Shown: piece by piece, positions 1 to 8,332 of the stretch
How positions within the stretch are numbered: position 1 is the stretch's first letter
Layout of the letters: every line of letters starts with the position of its first letter
Source: Anaerolineales bacterium
GTDB lineage: Bacteria > Chloroflexota > Anaerolineae > Anaerolineales > UBA11858
Direction: 5' to 3'
DNA length: 64,000 nucleotides
NCBI GenBank assembly: GCA_028278545.1
Contig: JANQED010000132.1
Location: 62,001 to 126,000, forward strand
Notes under the pieces: generated by a model
Database searches by the model: none
What the model saw: only the letters and a program-made list of their open reading frames with translations
What the model was told of the DNA's origin: nothing
Position numbers and translations under genes: made by a program

Positions 1-1632
1 CTCCTTTTCTTGATCCTGCTTACAGGATGTGCTGGACTGCAAGACAGTACCCCCAAACCTATCTCAGGGATAGATTATCCCATCAGCATCGCTGAGGCCG
101 AACTCACTGTGCTCGACGCGCGCATCCGCAACAGCATGCAAACCCACTACATGATGAGCTACCCGGGGCCCTCACAGGTATTCTATGTTGTTACGCTAAG
201 CTTGGAAGGCATAGATGAGGACCCAGATTTGACCCTGGATTGGGGAACCACCAATCTCAAGCTCGCTGACGAGACCAATATCATCGAGCCGACCGAATCT
301 CAGCGCACCATTGCAGATGAGCATGTCGAATACAAGGTCAGTGAGAATGTCACCTTCATATACTTATACTATTTTGAAGTCTCCAAAGATGCCGACTTTG
401 AGAATTACTCCCTTCTCCTCCCCAACGGTCAGACAGTCGCTCTGGGCTCAATCGTGTCTATCGCGGCACCCCCTGAGACCCGTTCCGTGGAGATCGACCT
501 GAACAATGTGGTGGACGGCGGCTCTGGCAACCAGGCAGATGCCTTTCATGCCACGGTCAGCGGTGGACAAATGAATATTGCCAGTGCCTCCCATGCTACC
601 GTCGGCGGAGGAAGGCAAAATACTGCCAGCTATTTCTACGCCACGATCGGAGGCGGCTACGCCAATACCGCCACTGGCCGTGATACCGTCATCGGGGGCG
701 GCAGCCGCAACACAGCCGACGATGCCCGGGCTACGATTGGCGGAGGAATCCAAAATAGTGCCAGCGCTCCTGACACAACCATCGCCGGGGGGGCGTACAA
801 CCTCGCCTCAGATGACTACGCCTCCGTAGGTGGGGGCACGCGAAATTCCGCGGCTGGCTTCAGTTCGACTATTTCCGGGGGAGTCGGCAACACCACCAGC
901 GCCGACCAGGCTACCATAGGCGGGGGGTTAGGCAATCAAGCCACAGCTTCTTATGCCACGATCAGCGGTGGGCACGGGAACATCGCCAGCGGCGCTTACG
1001 CAGCCATCCCCGGAGGACTGCTAAATATCGCAGCAGGGGACTTCAGCATTGCATCAGGGCATCGTGCTCAGGTAGATGCCGACCACCCAGGCGTATTCCT
1101 TTATGCCGACTCCAGTGATTTTGCCTTCTACTCCGAAATAGCCAATGAGTTTGCTGTCCGGGCCACCGGTGGCGTGCGTTTTGTGACCAGCATCGATGAG
1201 CAAGGCAACCCCATCACCGGGATAAACTTACCCGCGGGCAGCGGGGCCTGGTCAACGCTGAGCGACCGCGATACGAAAGCGGATATCTCCCCAGTGGATC
1301 AAGATCAAATCCTGGCGTCATTGGCAGAGATGCCCATCTCAACCTGGCACTACGCTGGGCAAGACCCCTCCATCCAACACATCGGCCCCATGGCGCAGGA
1401 TTTCTATGCCAGCTTTGGCCTGGGCGAGGACGACCGTCACATCAGCACAGTAGACGCTGATGGTATCTCCCTGGCTGCCATCCAGGGTTTGTATTCAATG
1501 GCACAGGATCAAGAAGCCAGAATCAATGCTCTTGAAACTCAAATTAAAATCCTGCACATTGCCCTGCTATGCTTCATTTTCATGTTCGCCATCCTGATAC
1601 GGAAGCAGATTTCCTCTCAGGAAGTGAGCTAA
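1..1632 (+). CDS. Lipoprotein with YadA-head-like repeats and S74 chaperone domain (5' end cut by window)
   Basis: The frame is open to the first base, and the first codons read LLFLILLTGCAG, a signal peptide with lipobox LTGC, so the gene begins just upstream; the TTG at 10 is internal. After about 160 residues of unrecognised N-terminal domain come twelve 15-residue repeats (bases about 511-1050) of the type GGGxxNxAxxxxATI, resembling trimeric YadA/hemagglutinin head repeats. The C-terminal part has the intramolecular-chaperone (peptidase S74) signature: WSTLSDRDTK, with Ser and Lys five residues apart as in the self-cleaving Ser/Lys dyad, then IGPMAQDF, then a short coiled coil. A final hydrophobic helix (about residues 512-530) ends in Arg/Lys. 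Inference: a trimerising surface protein, lipid-anchored at one end, whose C-terminal assembly domain may cut itself off. The repeat and S74 calls are firm; the biological role is unknown. Confidence 0.8.
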   Translation, partial: LLFLILLTGCAGLQDSTPKPISGIDYPISIAEAELTVLDARIRNSMQTHYMMSYPGPSQVFYVVTLSLEGIDEDPDLTLDWGTTNLKLADETNIIEPTESQRTIADEHVEYKVSENVTFIYLYYFEVSKDADFENYSLLLPNGQTVALGSIVSIAAPPETRSVEIDLNNVVDGGSGNQADAFHATVSGGQMNIASASHATVGGGRQNTASYFYATIGGGYANTATGRDTVIGGGSRNTADDARATIGGGIQNSASAPDTTIAGGAYNLASDDYASVGGGTRNSAAGFSSTISGGVGNTTSADQATIGGGLGNQATASYATISGGHGNIASGAYAAIPGGLLNIAAGDFSIASGHRAQVDADHPGVFLYADSSDFAFYSEIANEFAVRATGGVRFVTSIDEQGNPITGINLPAGSGAWSTLSDRDTKADISPVDQDQILASLAEMPISTWHYAGQDPSIQHIGPMAQDFYASFGLGEDDRHISTVDADGISLAAIQGLYSMAQDQEARINALETQIKILHIALLCFIFMFAILIRKQISSQEVS

Positions 1633-1717
1633 TAAGAGCCTCATCCTCAAGAGTGACATTTATTTTATAAATAGTATTACCTATATCACTTTTTTCGCTA
1701 AAATCGGATATCTGCGG

Positions 1718-1745
1718 TTGACTTTTTCACATCCCACGATATACT
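1718..1745 (+). promoter_or_regulatory. Putative sigma70-type promoter of the MetV-MetF gene
   Basis: TTGACT (1718-1723) and TATACT (1740-1745) are separated by 16 bases, each one mismatch from consensus. Predicted transcription starts near 1752, giving a leader of about 95 bases before the ATG at 1847. Confidence 0.5.
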
Positions 1746-1777
1746 GACAAATGACCATTTACGATCAACTGAAGACT

Positions 1778-1842
1778 CCTTATCCTGGCATGGCGAAATG
1801 CTAAGGGAAGGCGTCCTTTTCCACGTACCTCGAAAGGAAAAG
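1778..1842 (+). promoter_or_regulatory. Two tandem hairpins in the 5' leader, the second covering the ribosome binding site
   Basis: Hairpin 1: CCTTA (1778-1782), a five-base bulge, GCAT (1788-1791), loop, ATGC (1798-1801), TAAGG (1802-1806). Hairpin 2: CTTTTCC (1816-1822) pairs with GGAAAAG (1836-1842), which contains the Shine-Dalgarno sequence AAAGGA in front of the ATG at 1847. This layout suits translational control. I could not match it to a SAM, SAH, THF or cobalamin riboswitch. Confidence 0.4.
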
Positions 1843-1846
1843 TGCT

Positions 1847-3337
1847 ATGGCGATTTTCTCCCCTCCCCGATACCAGGCCCCTTTCAAGCCTTTTAACCGC
1901 GAAGATATCTCGCCTTCCATGAAGGTCTTCACCGCGGGCGAAGGCTTGGTCAAGGGTATTCTTTTCGGCTGCCGTATGTGTGGGAACTGCATCCTGCAAG
2001 AGACGGCTTTCGTCTGCCCGATGACCTGCCCTAAAGGCTTGCGCAACGGCCTATGTGGGGGTGCCACGCCTGATGCCTGTGAGGTCGATGCCTCCCGTCC
2101 CTGCACCTGGTACAAGATCTACGACCGCGCCGAACGCATGGGGCGCGAGGATAAATTATTGGAAATCAATGCGCCGCTGGACGGTGCACGAGTCGGTCGA
2201 GAAACCTGGTTGGACGTTGTTAAGACCTGGCGCGAAGCCGAGGACAGCCCAAAATTCATCGAGTTTTTTACCAATCGTGAGAAATTCGACAAAGAGTGGG
2301 AAGAGGTCTTCTACAAGGTCCGCCAGCCAGATTGGTGGCAGGGCGACAGTGAATATCACCCTCCTGCTTATGAAGAACCCATTTCCTTATTAGAGGCCAA
2401 TCTGCGCACCGGGGAATTCACCTGCACCGCGGAGATCGCGCCGCCATTAAGCGTCTCGACCGAGTCGATCTGCAAGAAATCAGGCTGGTTGTGCGAATAT
2501 GTCCCTGCGGCAAACTTCACGGATAACGCCTCAGCATCTGCCCGGATGGGCAGCCTGGCCTCCAGCAAGATTTGTCTGGACTCAGGCTTGGAACCAGTTA
2601 TGCAGCTGCAAGCCCGCGACCGCACACGCATCGTGATCGAATCAGACGCCATGGGCGCTGCTGGCTTGGGCATTAAGAATATCCTCTGCCTCTCGGGAGA
2701 TCATCACCGTTTCGGGCCGACGCCGATGACCAAACCCGATCAATTCGATATGGATGCTGTACAGATGCTGTGGATGCTGCGGCGAATGCGGGATGAAGGC
2801 ATCTACCTGGACGGGCGCAAAATCAAATATCGCCCCGAGTTCTTCCTGGGCGCAGCCGCCTCTCCCTTTGGCGCTCCGCCGAAATTCGAGGCCCTCCGTG
2901 CCGAGAAGAAGATCAACGCCGGCGCACAATTCATCCAGACACAACCGATCTTCGAGTACAACGGCTTCTTGGACTGGCTCGAAGCCCTCGATAAACGCAA
3001 CCTGCTCGACAAGGTCTACATCCTCGCCGGCATGATCCCCTTGAAGAGCGCCCGGGCGGCCCACTTCATGGCCGACGATGTGCCTGGGGTGGTCATTCCC
3101 CCTGAGATCGTCCAACGCATGGACGATGCCGGAGATAAAGAGGGACAGATGGAAGAGGGAGTTGCCATCGCCCTGGAGATGATCGAAAAGCTGAAGAAGA
3201 CCCCCGGTATCAGCGGCCTCCACTTCATGGCCGTACACTGGGAGGCCATCGTCCCCCGCTTGATGGATGAAGGCGGCTTGCCCAAAATGAAGATCACATC
3301 ACTCCCCATCCAGGAGGTTCCCGAAGTAATCCAATAG
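1847..3337 (+). CDS. metF: MetV-MetF fusion: methylenetetrahydrofolate reductase
   Basis: 496 residues. The N-terminal part (about residues 40-95) is a Cys-rich MetV-type domain (Pfam 'MTHFR C-terminal') with closely spaced Cys in CRMCGNC, CPMTCPKG and LCGG; the rest (about 185-470) is the MTHFR TIM barrel, recognisable by TAEIAPP and NILCLSGD. It should reduce 5,10-methylene-THF to 5-methyl-THF in the cytoplasm. In acetogens MetV and MetF are separate subunits; here they are one chain with the Cys-rich domain first. Start ATG follows AAAGGA at good spacing. It opens the methyl-transfer gene group; the next gene encodes an FAD/Fe-S oxidoreductase that may supply electrons. Enzyme identity is confident; its electron donor is not known. 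Confidence 0.9.
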   Translation: MAIFSPPRYQAPFKPFNREDISPSMKVFTAGEGLVKGILFGCRMCGNCILQETAFVCPMTCPKGLRNGLCGGATPDACEVDASRPCTWYKIYDRAERMGREDKLLEINAPLDGARVGRETWLDVVKTWREAEDSPKFIEFFTNREKFDKEWEEVFYKVRQPDWWQGDSEYHPPAYEEPISLLEANLRTGEFTCTAEIAPPLSVSTESICKKSGWLCEYVPAANFTDNASASARMGSLASSKICLDSGLEPVMQLQARDRTRIVIESDAMGAAGLGIKNILCLSGDHHRFGPTPMTKPDQFDMDAVQMLWMLRRMRDEGIYLDGRKIKYRPEFFLGAAASPFGAPPKFEALRAEKKINAGAQFIQTQPIFEYNGFLDWLEALDKRNLLDKVYILAGMIPLKSARAAHFMADDVPGVVIPPEIVQRMDDAGDKEGQMEEGVAIALEMIEKLKKTPGISGLHFMAVHWEAIVPRLMDEGGLPKMKITSLPIQEVPEVIQ

Positions 3338-3350
3338 CAGTTCAATGAAG

Positions 3351-3384
3351 AAGACCGTGCTGACCAAAGGGCACGGTCTTTACA
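3351..3384 (+). terminator. Hairpin terminator/attenuator between MetV-MetF and the oxidoreductase gene
   Basis: A perfect 10-bp stem, AAGACCGTGC (3351-3360) with GCACGGTCTT (3371-3380), loop of ten bases. The T tract is short (CTTTACAT), so it may be a partial terminator lowering expression of the downstream gene rather than a full stop. Confidence 0.6.
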
Positions 3385-3401
3385 TATTTAGGAGGAACAC
3401 C

Positions 3402-4829
3402 GTGAAAGAACAACGTCGAGAGTTTCCTGGCGTAGAACGCAAGGAACGCATGAAGCTCACCTCAGCCGGACTCCCCATTCGCCCCCCTGAGGAACGCATC
3501 CAAGATTTTGACGGTGTCTTATTGATACCAGACGCCGAAACGGCCATCCAAGAAGCCCAGCGCTGCATCCACTGCCCAGACCCGGCCCCCTGCTTCAAAG
3601 CCTGCCCGGCCGACAACGATATCTCACTCGCCATGTGGCACATCGAAAAGGGGGAATTCCTGGAAGCAGCCGATGTTTACCGTCAAACCAGTTCCTTGCC
3701 CGAAATCTGCTCACTCGTATGTCCCCACGACCAGCTTTGCCAGGGCGCATGCCCACGGGGGAAACGGGGCGAACCCGTCCTCACCGGCCTACTAGAAGCC
3801 TTCGTCATCCAACAACAGCGCCAAACCGTGGGTTACAAAATCCCTGTTGGCGAACCTACGGGGAAGAAAATTGCCATCGTTGGCGCGGGACCGGCTGGGT
3901 TGAGCTGCGCCGATCTACTGGTGCAGAGAGGCCACCACGTGACCATCTTTGAGGCCAAGCCAGGCCCTGGGGGGTTGCTGACCTACGGAATCCCCAATTT
4001 CAAACTGCCCAAAGAGTATGTATTTGATTTATGGGACGACCTCATAGAAGCGGGGATCGAATTTCAGCCCAATACTTTTCTCGGCAGAGACAAAAACGTC
4101 GATGATCTCTTCGCCGAGGGATATGACGCGGTGTTCATCGGCGTCGGTGCCAACGTCGATGCGCCCATGCGCACCGAGGGGGAGGATTTACCGGGCGTGA
4201 TCAACGCCACGGAATTCTTGATCCGCGCTAACGTGCCCACCGAACTGCTCCCCGAGGATATGAAAACCCGGCCGGATGTGGGGGACAAGGTCGCCGTAAT
4301 TGGTGGTGGAGATACCGCCGCAGACTGCCTGCGCTCAGCGGTCCGCCTGGGCGCCGAACAAGTGATTTGCTTATACCGCCGCACCGAAGCCGAGATGCCC
4401 GGCAACAGCCACGATCGCGAACTGACGATGGATGAGGGCGCAGAATATCGATTCCTCACCCAACCAATCAAGTTCATCGCCGGGGATGATGGCAACTTGG
4501 CCGCTGTGGAGTGCGTCAAGATGGAATTGGGCGAACCAGACGATTCGGGGCGCCCCCGTCCTATCCCCATCGAAGGCACGAACTTCATCATCGAAGTGGA
4601 CACCGTCATCAAAGCTTTGGGCTACTGGCCTGACGAAACCATCGGTAAGACCACCCCAGACCTGGAAACCCATCAATGGGGTTTGATCGTCACCGACCCT
4701 GAGACCGGCGCGACCAGCCGAGAAGGCGTTTTCGCCGGCGGTGACGGCTCTACCGGCCCAGACCTTGTTGTCACCGCCATGGTAGCCGGGCGTAAAGCAG
4801 CCGCAGCTATCCACGAAAACCTACTGTAG
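3402..4829 (+). CDS. GltD-like NAD(P)H:FAD Fe-S oxidoreductase
   Basis: 475 residues from GTG 3402, which has GGAGG six bases upstream; an upstream in-frame ATG at 3345 would run through the hairpin and is rejected. Two N-terminal Cys clusters (about residues 53-70 and 102-120, CIHC...CFKACP and CSLVCP...CQGACP) fit the two [4Fe-4S] sites of glutamate synthase small subunit relatives. Then come the FAD fold (IVGAGPAGLSC, about residue 157) and the NAD(P)H fold (VIGGGDTAAD, about residue 297), ending with an FAD-contacting GGDGSTGPDLV segment. There is no gltB partner here, so glutamate synthase is unlikely. Its place behind MetV-MetF suggests it passes electrons from NAD(P)H to the methylene-THF reductase, or to the corrinoid reactivator further down. 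The fold is confident; the partner is inferred. Confidence 0.85.
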   Translation: MKEQRREFPGVERKERMKLTSAGLPIRPPEERIQDFDGVLLIPDAETAIQEAQRCIHCPDPAPCFKACPADNDISLAMWHIEKGEFLEAADVYRQTSSLPEICSLVCPHDQLCQGACPRGKRGEPVLTGLLEAFVIQQQRQTVGYKIPVGEPTGKKIAIVGAGPAGLSCADLLVQRGHHVTIFEAKPGPGGLLTYGIPNFKLPKEYVFDLWDDLIEAGIEFQPNTFLGRDKNVDDLFAEGYDAVFIGVGANVDAPMRTEGEDLPGVINATEFLIRANVPTELLPEDMKTRPDVGDKVAVIGGGDTAADCLRSAVRLGAEQVICLYRRTEAEMPGNSHDRELTMDEGAEYRFLTQPIKFIAGDDGNLAAVECVKMELGEPDDSGRPRPIPIEGTNFIIEVDTVIKALGYWPDETIGKTTPDLETHQWGLIVTDPETGATSREGVFAGGDGSTGPDLVVTAMVAGRKAAAAIHENLL

Positions 4830-4847
4830 CTGCAAAAACCAAGATTT

Positions 4848-4897
4848 AAGACGCTGGTCTCGCGAATCATAGAGCAAGTGGAGATCAGCGTCTTTTC
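4848..4897 (+). terminator. Rho-independent terminator after the oxidoreductase gene
   Basis: 14-bp stem with one G-U pair: AAGACGCTGGTCTC (4848-4861) against GAGATCAGCGTCTT (4881-4894), followed by TTCGTTT. It should separate the first two genes from the group starting at 5132. Confidence 0.75.
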
Positions 4898-4931
4898 GTT
4901 TGTACTTGGTATCTTCTCGATATTGCCTCAC

Positions 4932-4995
4932 AAAAAGTTGGACTTTTTCAAAATTCATGCGCCAATCTCAACTGAATCACTGAAAAGTTCAACTT
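4932..4995 (+). promoter_or_regulatory. Pair of related palindromes upstream of the methyl-transfer genes
   Basis: This lies in the 302-base non-coding stretch 4830-5131, which otherwise holds only the terminator. AAGTTGGACTT (4935-4945, inside a longer AAAAAGT/ACTTTTT inverted repeat 4932-4948) and AAGTTCAACTT (4985-4995) share nine of eleven bases with centres exactly 50 bases apart. Two such sites ahead of a gene group look like operator half-pairs for one regulator. I see no convincing -35/-10 pair next to them, so the promoter itself is not placed. Confidence 0.35.
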
Positions 4996-5131
4996 CTCCG
5001 CTATATCATGGGGGCAAAAGAGCGTCGAAATCATCCACCGCCCATTAACCTTTAATTTCTTAGATAATATTTATCTTCTTTAGGCAAAAAGTCAGGGCAG
5101 AAAGGGGTAAAGTCAAGTAAAATTACTGCTT

Positions 5132-5428
5132 ATGGCTACCTACAAAATCCTCTACTGGCACGACATCCCCTCCCAGGTGCGCACCACAGATGAGAACGGG
5201 CGCGTAAGTAAGCAGCTCTCAGATCGTTTCCTAATGGCTATCGACAACGCTGCCATGGCCTTAGGTCTGGTCGGATCAGATGAATACACAGACGGCTTCC
5301 AATGGGGAGAGCAGGCTGAACACCCTGGTACCGCGGAAGAAACTGCCGAAGCTGTCGTTGCCGAGCTGGAGCGAAAGTACCAAAGAATTGACTGGCGTGC
5401 CGTCGCGTCAAAACTAGAGGACAGCTAA
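5132..5428 (+). CDS. Small PF13769 ('virulence factor')-like protein in the methyl-transfer cluster
   Basis: 98 residues, soluble, no signal peptide. The opening KILYWHDIPSQV and the segment RFLMAIDNAAMALG match my memory of the family named 'virulence factor' (PF13769), small proteins found beside MTHFR, DUF1638 and corrinoid genes in alphaproteobacteria. No catalytic motif is visible and no Cys is present. The Shine-Dalgarno is weak: AAAGGGG lies about 25 bases ahead of ATG 5132. The family name comes from a loose Staphylococcus link and says nothing about function here. The conserved neighbourhood suggests an accessory role in corrinoid-dependent methionine synthesis, which is inference. 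Confidence 0.7.
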   Translation: MATYKILYWHDIPSQVRTTDENGRVSKQLSDRFLMAIDNAAMALGLVGSDEYTDGFQWGEQAEHPGTAEETAEAVVAELERKYQRIDWRAVASKLEDS

Positions 5429-5501
5429 CCGAAAGTGACCAAGATTCCCTGCCGCAATGGTTGATCCTCTTGACTTTACTCCTTGATGAAGAGTTTCTCA
5501 A

Positions 5502-7541
5502 ATGTCCTCCAAAAACACCCGAACCCACACTCTGATCTTGATGCCCTCCGGACGCCGAGGGCAGGTTGAGCATGGTCAAACTCTGCTGGAGGCCGCTCGC
5601 CAGTTAGGTGTGGAAATCGAGAGCATCTGCGGGGGAAGACAAACCTGCGACAAGTGCCGGGTTCACGTCGAAGATGGCGAGTTCACCAAGCACGGCATCG
5701 CCTCAAGCGACTCCCACCTTTCTTCGCCCACCGATACGGAACTGGCTCAACTTGAAAAGATGGGCGCAACCGACCAGCGACTGTCTTGCGCGGCCCGCGT
5801 TGAAGGCGACCTGCTGATCACCGTGCCAGAGGAGAGCCGCGCCCAAAAACAGATCATCCGTAAAACAGCCACACAGCGAACCATCGAGATCGCTCCCGCA
5901 GTCCGCCAGGTTTATGTCGAAGTCGATCAGGCTCAATTGGGATTTCATCGCGGGGATTGGGGGCGCTTGCAAGACGCCCTGGCAGAGCAATGGGACATCC
6001 ACGATTTAGCCATCGACATCCACGCCTTGCGCCGCCTGCAACCCACCCTGCGCCAGGGAGATTGGAAGGTCACTGTTACGTTGTGGAACGATCACGAGGT
6101 GATCGATGTGCAGCCAGGCTATCAAGAAGGGGCCTACGGCCTGGCCGTGGATGTGGGCAGCACGACAGTCGCCAGCTATCTGTGTGATCTTCGCACAGGC
6201 GAACTGCTGGCAACTGAATCCGTGATGAACCCACAGGTTTCTTATGGCGAAGACCTGATGAGCAGAATCTCATACACCACGGAACGGGCTGACGGCCTGG
6301 AGAAAATGAACGCGGCCATCATCGATGCCCTCAATAAATTAGCCCGCCGCGCCGCGCGGTCAGCGAAAATCGCCAGGCAGCAAATCTATGAGATCTCGCT
6401 GGTGGGCAACACCACGATGGTACATATTCTGCTGAATATCAGCCCCAAAGAGATCGGCGGCGCACCCTTCGCTCTGGCAAACCGTGACGCCATGGACGTC
6501 AAAGCCCGCGAACTGGGCCTGAAACTGCACCCTGGGGCCAACGCCCACATCCTGTCCGCCGAGGCAGGCCATGTGGGCGCCGACAACGTCGGTGTGCTGC
6601 TCGCCGAGCAACCCCACCACCAGGAAGGCATCATTTTGACCGTCGATGTGGGCACCAACGCCGAGATCGTGCTCAGCAGCCCGGATTGGATGTACAGCGC
6701 CTCTAGCCCCACCGGCCCGGCCTTCGAGGGCGGCCAGATCACTGCGGGAATGCGCGCCGCGCCGGGGGCTATCGAACGTGTGCGCATCGACCCCGAAACC
6801 AAAGCCCCCCGTTTCCGGGTGATTGGGGATGAACATTGGTCGGACGAGTGGCTGATCGGAAATAACATCCCCGCAGATCAGCAGCCCAAACACCTAGCTG
6901 GTGGAATTTGTGGTTCCGGCATCATTGAAGTGGTTGCAGAACTGTATTTGGCTGGGCTGCTGACCCCGGACGGCAGATTCAACCCCAAGGTAGACTGCGC
7001 GTCCATGCAATGGGACCAGGATAAGCGCAAAGGGGCGTATATCTTAGCCACCGCGCAGCAATCCTCAACGGGTAAACCTGTCCTGATAACCCAGAATGAT
7101 GTCCGCGCTATCCAGTTAGCCAAGGCCGCGCTTTACGCCGGCGCTAAAATCCTGATGATGCGATCAGGCATCCAAAGTGTGGATAAGATCATCCTGGCCG
7201 GCGCTTTTGGCAGCTATATTGACCCTAAGCACGCCATGGTGGTAGGATTGATACCCGATTGCAGCCTGGAAAAAGTGTATCCTGTGGGCAACGCGGCCGG
7301 GGACGGGGCCCGCATAGCCCTGCTAAACCGGGATAAGCGCCTTGAAGCGGGTGACATATCTCGACAGGTGCGCTATATCGAGACAGCCGTCGATCCGGAT
7401 TTTCAGGAAGAATTCGTCAATGCGATGCACCTGCCCCACAGAAGCGATCCCTACCCTCATTTGGAAGATATTTTGCCTAAGGAAAAACCCGCTCCATCCA
7501 TGGGGCGTGGTCGTCGTCGACAAAGAAAACAGGCCGCATAG
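5502..7541 (+). CDS. Corrinoid activation protein (2Fe-2S ferredoxin plus ASKHA ATPase, RACo/RamA-like)
   Basis: 679 residues. Residues about 1-100 are a plant-type [2Fe-2S] ferredoxin domain with ICGGRQTCDKC and a fourth Cys in LSCAARV. A linker follows, then the RACo-type middle and C-terminal ATPase domains of the ASKHA superfamily: phosphate-binding loops VDVGSTTVASY (about 213) and LTVDVGTNAEIV (about 380), and AGAFGSYIDP (about 567). This family uses ATP to reduce inactive cob(II)alamin back to cob(I)alamin on corrinoid methyltransferases. The corrinoid protein gene begins 29 bases downstream, so that protein is the likely client. A classical MetH reactivates itself with SAM and flavodoxin through its own C-terminal domain; this protein would replace that domain. 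Family is confident, client is inferred. Confidence 0.9.
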   Translation: MSSKNTRTHTLILMPSGRRGQVEHGQTLLEAARQLGVEIESICGGRQTCDKCRVHVEDGEFTKHGIASSDSHLSSPTDTELAQLEKMGATDQRLSCAARVEGDLLITVPEESRAQKQIIRKTATQRTIEIAPAVRQVYVEVDQAQLGFHRGDWGRLQDALAEQWDIHDLAIDIHALRRLQPTLRQGDWKVTVTLWNDHEVIDVQPGYQEGAYGLAVDVGSTTVASYLCDLRTGELLATESVMNPQVSYGEDLMSRISYTTERADGLEKMNAAIIDALNKLARRAARSAKIARQQIYEISLVGNTTMVHILLNISPKEIGGAPFALANRDAMDVKARELGLKLHPGANAHILSAEAGHVGADNVGVLLAEQPHHQEGIILTVDVGTNAEIVLSSPDWMYSASSPTGPAFEGGQITAGMRAAPGAIERVRIDPETKAPRFRVIGDEHWSDEWLIGNNIPADQQPKHLAGGICGSGIIEVVAELYLAGLLTPDGRFNPKVDCASMQWDQDKRKGAYILATAQQSSTGKPVLITQNDVRAIQLAKAALYAGAKILMMRSGIQSVDKIILAGAFGSYIDPKHAMVVGLIPDCSLEKVYPVGNAAGDGARIALLNRDKRLEAGDISRQVRYIETAVDPDFQEEFVNAMHLPHRSDPYPHLEDILPKEKPAPSMGRGRRRQRKQAA

Positions 7542-7570
7542 ACTGCGCCATTTTCTTACCGAGGTATACA

Positions 7571-8254
7571 ATGAGTGATGAAATCAACTTGAAAGAAATG
7601 CCTGTCGAAGAAATTCTGGAGCTTATGCAGGAAGATCTTTACGATGGTTTAGCGGATGAAGTTGTCGAAGAGGTCCAAGAGCTGCTGGGGCGCGAATTCG
7701 CGCCATTGGAAATCATGACCAAGGGCCTGGTCGCTGGGATGGACGTCGTCGGTGTCGATTTTCGCGATGGCATCCTTTTCGTCCCAGAAGTATTGATGGC
7801 CGCCAAAGCTATGAAAGCCGGCATGGAACTGCTGAGGCCATTGTTGGCAACCACCGAGGCCTCCAAAATGGGCACCATGGTGATCGGCACGGTCAAAGGT
7901 GATATTCATGACATCGGACAGAATTTGGTGTCGATGATGATGGAGGGGGCTGGCTTCGAGGTGTTCAACCTGGGAATCAATAACTCTGTGGAAACCTTTA
8001 TCGACGCCATTCAGGAGCATAATGCAGATATTTTAGGCCTGAGCGCCATGCTGACCACCACGATGACCTATATGCGCGTGGTCATCGATGGAGTGAAGGA
8101 AAAAGGCCTGCGCGATGATGTGATTGTACTGGTGGGCGGCGCGCCTCTTAACGATGCTTTTGCTGAGGACATTGGCGCGGACGCCTATTGCAAAGATGCC
8201 GCCGTAGGCGTTGAGACGGCGAAGAAGTTTATGGAGTTGAGGAAGAAAGCCTAA
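7571..8254 (+). CDS. Corrinoid (B12-binding) methyl-carrier protein, MtbC/MetH-middle-like
   Basis: 227 residues. A helical cap domain (about 1-90) precedes the B12-binding Rossmann domain with the cobalt-ligating signature DIHDIG (about residues 110-115, GTVKGDIHDIG), followed by LGLSAMLTTTM and VGGAPLN, both typical of this fold. It carries the methyl group on cobalamin between the methyl-THF-binding and homocysteine-binding enzymes. GAGG lies shortly before ATG 7571. It follows the reactivator closely and was probably co-transcribed with it. The same architecture serves methylamine and methoxyaromatic systems, but the neighbouring homocysteine and methyl-THF enzymes point to methionine synthesis. 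Confidence 0.92.
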   Translation: MSDEINLKEMPVEEILELMQEDLYDGLADEVVEEVQELLGREFAPLEIMTKGLVAGMDVVGVDFRDGILFVPEVLMAAKAMKAGMELLRPLLATTEASKMGTMVIGTVKGDIHDIGQNLVSMMMEGAGFEVFNLGINNSVETFIDAIQEHNADILGLSAMLTTTMTYMRVVIDGVKEKGLRDDVIVLVGGAPLNDAFAEDIGADAYCKDAAVGVETAKKFMELRKKA

Positions 8255-8332
8255 GCGGTATGTAGCGCAATCTAAACGCTAAACCGATAAAAGCGTTCCA
8301 GGCATAATAGATCGTTGCTCAAGAAGAATAGC

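Noticed and set aside
511-1050. Regular 45-base periodicity that could suggest a CRISPR or minisatellite
   Set aside because: The units are degenerate in DNA, in frame, and encode conserved 15-residue protein repeats.
2642-3238. Long open frame on the - strand opposite MetV-MetF
   Set aside because: No ribosome site, no recognisable domains, and fully inside a strongly coding gene on the other strand.
3345-3401. N-terminal extension of the GltD-like protein from an upstream ATG
   Set aside because: It would translate through the 10-bp hairpin; the GTG at 3402 has GGAGG at ideal distance and gives the normal family start.
4900-5131. Cobalamin riboswitch before the corrinoid genes
   Set aside because: I found no B12-box-like GCCACTG core in this stretch.
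5132-5428. Virulence role for the PF13769-like protein
   Set aside because: The family name is historical; all neighbours are metabolic.
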